Assembly: GCA_946402595.1 (NCBI GenBank)
Contig: CAMIWY010000112.1
Location: forward strand, 1 to 5,656
Source: an uncultured Clostridia bacterium
Lineage (GTDB): Bacteria; Bacillota; Clostridia; Peptostreptococcales; Anaerovoracaceae
Length of the DNA: 5,656 bases
Direction: 5' to 3'
Below are positions 5,401-5,656 of the stretch, one piece after another. Within the stretch, counting starts at the first letter, position 1; the number at the start of each line of letters is the position of its first letter. A model generated the notes under the pieces. That model was not told the origin of the DNA, did no database searches, and saw only the letters and a program-made list of their open reading frames with translations. The translations under genes were made by a program, and so were the position numbers.

Positions 5401-5656
5401 CGGTGACAGCATGGTCATCAACACGTCGAAGTTCAGAGACGGAGATTTTGTCATACTTGCCGGAATGCTGAGCGGCGTTAGGACGATGATCACGCGTAAA
5501 TCACAGGAGATGGCGAGGCTCACCCTCGAGGACTTTGACGGAGTGATCGATGCGATCGCCTTCCCTAAGGTCTACGAGAGGAAGAGGAATATCATAAGGA
5601 ACGATCAGATTGTCGGACTGTCGGGCCGCGTCAGCTTCAAGGACGAGAGCGACGCC
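2420..5656 (+). CDS. dnaE: DNA polymerase III subunit alpha (DnaE), 3' end cut by the window
   Basis: Replicative-type family C DNA polymerase; 1079 codons are visible without a stop. A full DnaE is usually about 1150 residues or a little more, so perhaps 70-100 are missing. An N-terminal PHP domain (about 1-270) keeps all nine usual metal ligands by motif: H6, H8, D15, H40, E65, H86, C136, D204 and H206. The palm follows, with GRGSAAGS (359-366), the catalytic aspartates D399 and D401 in PDIDVDF (398-404), and D551 in KMDFLGLR. Fingers include GYSFGRSDLVRRAMSKKK (684-701) and KSHAAAYAV (from 755). A helix-hairpin-helix region (about 820-890), a likely clamp-binding motif QMSIF (916-920) and the start of an OB-fold (from about 1008) complete it. 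The start is fixed: HLHVH begins at residue 4, an in-frame TGA lies at 2405, and ATG 2420 is the only start codon between. In Firmicutes DnaE commonly works beside PolC at the fork; PolC is not in view. Not a PolC: it lacks the inserted exonuclease domain. Confidence 0.97.
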   Translation, partial: MFTHLHVHTEYSLLDGMSRISQLPEYVKGLGMDSCAITDHGAMFGVVDFYKSCKKAGIKPIIGCEVYTAARTMYDKEAGKDRNSGHLILLAENQQGYSNLVKIVSKSYVDGFYFRPRVDKNLLRQYSEGLICLSGCLAGNTQRMLLNRDYEGAKREALELLDIFGENNFFLEIQDHHLEEDKTVIAGLKRLSADIGVPLVATNDAHYIRREDATAQDILMCIQTQTNINDENRIRFENDEFYIKSEDEMKALFADIPDAVERTHEIAERCNVEFTFGQYHLPEYVPPEGMTCDEYLRKLCYEGLVGRYGKSAMDPDSGYRKRLEMELSVIENMGYVEYFLIVWDFIHYAKSHKIAVGPGRGSAAGSIVAYSLDITEIDPIKYNLIFERFLNPERVSMPDIDVDFCIERRQEVIEYVNRKYGRDKVSQIITFGTLKAKAAVRDVARALDASYAEGDEIAKAIPNELGITIAKALEVNPELRRRYENEPLVKQVLDLSMALEGLPRHASTHAAGVVISKLPLDEYVPLYSSDKGISTQFNMTTIEELGLLKMDFLGLRNLTVIRDALRMIEENHGVTIDWAKMGYDDPEVYKLIADGNTKGVFQLESGGMTDFMKNLRPTCFEDIVAGIALYRPGPMDSIPKYIENKKHPDNIKYVDPHLKPILDVTYGCLIYQEQVMQIVRDLGGYSFGRSDLVRRAMSKKKMGVMLEEKEYFINGKKADESGAAIAGCVANGVPAQAAETIFEDMVSFASYAFNKSHAAAYAVLSYETAYLKCHYPTEFMAALMSSMAGDAKHTADYVRNCREMGIELLPPSVMKSGRNFTAADGKIRFGLLSVKNVGTGIIDAIIRARDEVPETHDFYEFISAVDAGELNRKAIESLIQAGAFDDIEKNRAVLMAVCDDAVNRAQKKAKTGGRAQMSIFQLDGFEDDVLASPPLPKVTDFPGDTKLAMEKEMLGVYLSGHPLDEYRQLIADNTTASTLDLTAGGEEFTSGRDDGDSMVINTSKFRDGDFVILAGMLSGVRTMITRKSQEMARLTLEDFDGVIDAIAFPKVYERKRNIIRNDQIVGLSGRVSFKDESDA

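Noticed and set aside
2432..5523. Long open frames on the minus strand (2432-3259, 3350-4390, 3460-3969, 4667-5302, 4993-5523)
   Set aside because: They lie opposite dnaE, whose + strand frame is fully open and matches DnaE motifs throughout. They are antisense shadows caused by GC-rich codon use and have no recognisable domains.

Overview
The window looks like chromosomal DNA of an anaerobic, amino-acid-fermenting Firmicute of the class Clostridia. The evidence is a pair of D-proline reductase cluster genes (Stickland fermentation), strong AGGAGG-type ribosome binding sites, heavy use of AGA/AGG arginine codons, and a Firmicute-like DnaE. I cannot name a genus from the sequence alone. All three genes lie on the + strand.

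Layout. Positions 1-111 hold a good vegetative-type promoter (TTGAAA, 17 bp, TATGAT) and a ribosome binding site. Then come prdD (112-882) and prdE (895-1380), tightly coupled: the ribosome binding site of prdE overlaps the prdD stop codon. A strong intrinsic terminator at 1404-1430 ends this unit. The start of the prd cluster (prdA/prdB and others), if present, is outside the window.

Positions 1431-2419 form a gene-free stretch of about 990 bp, unusually rich in repeats. It contains about nine tandem copies of a 19-bp unit (1572-1739). It also holds two palindromes of the same design, GGGTTA-N6-TAACCY, with further GGGTTA hexamers around them (1767-2105). A perfect 46-bp tandem duplication lies at 2041-2132. 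Small perfect hairpins follow at 2166-2313. The stretch ends with a palindrome resembling the REP/RAYT- or IS200-associated repeats of Firmicutes (2360-2388), directly against the dnaE promoter.

From 2420 to the window end runs dnaE, the alpha subunit of DNA polymerase III, cut off by the window edge inside its OB-fold after 1079 codons. Its start codon can only be ATG 2420. That ATG lies 6 nt after a perfect extended -10 (TGATATAAT) with no Shine-Dalgarno sequence, so the transcript is predicted to be leaderless.

The prd genes (D-proline reduction, energy and redox balance) and dnaE (replication) are not functionally linked; they are neighbours separated by a terminator and the repeat-rich spacer. 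I found no CRISPR array, RNA gene or intact transposase. The most unusual content is the repeat-dense spacer and the leaderless, repeat-abutted dnaE promoter.
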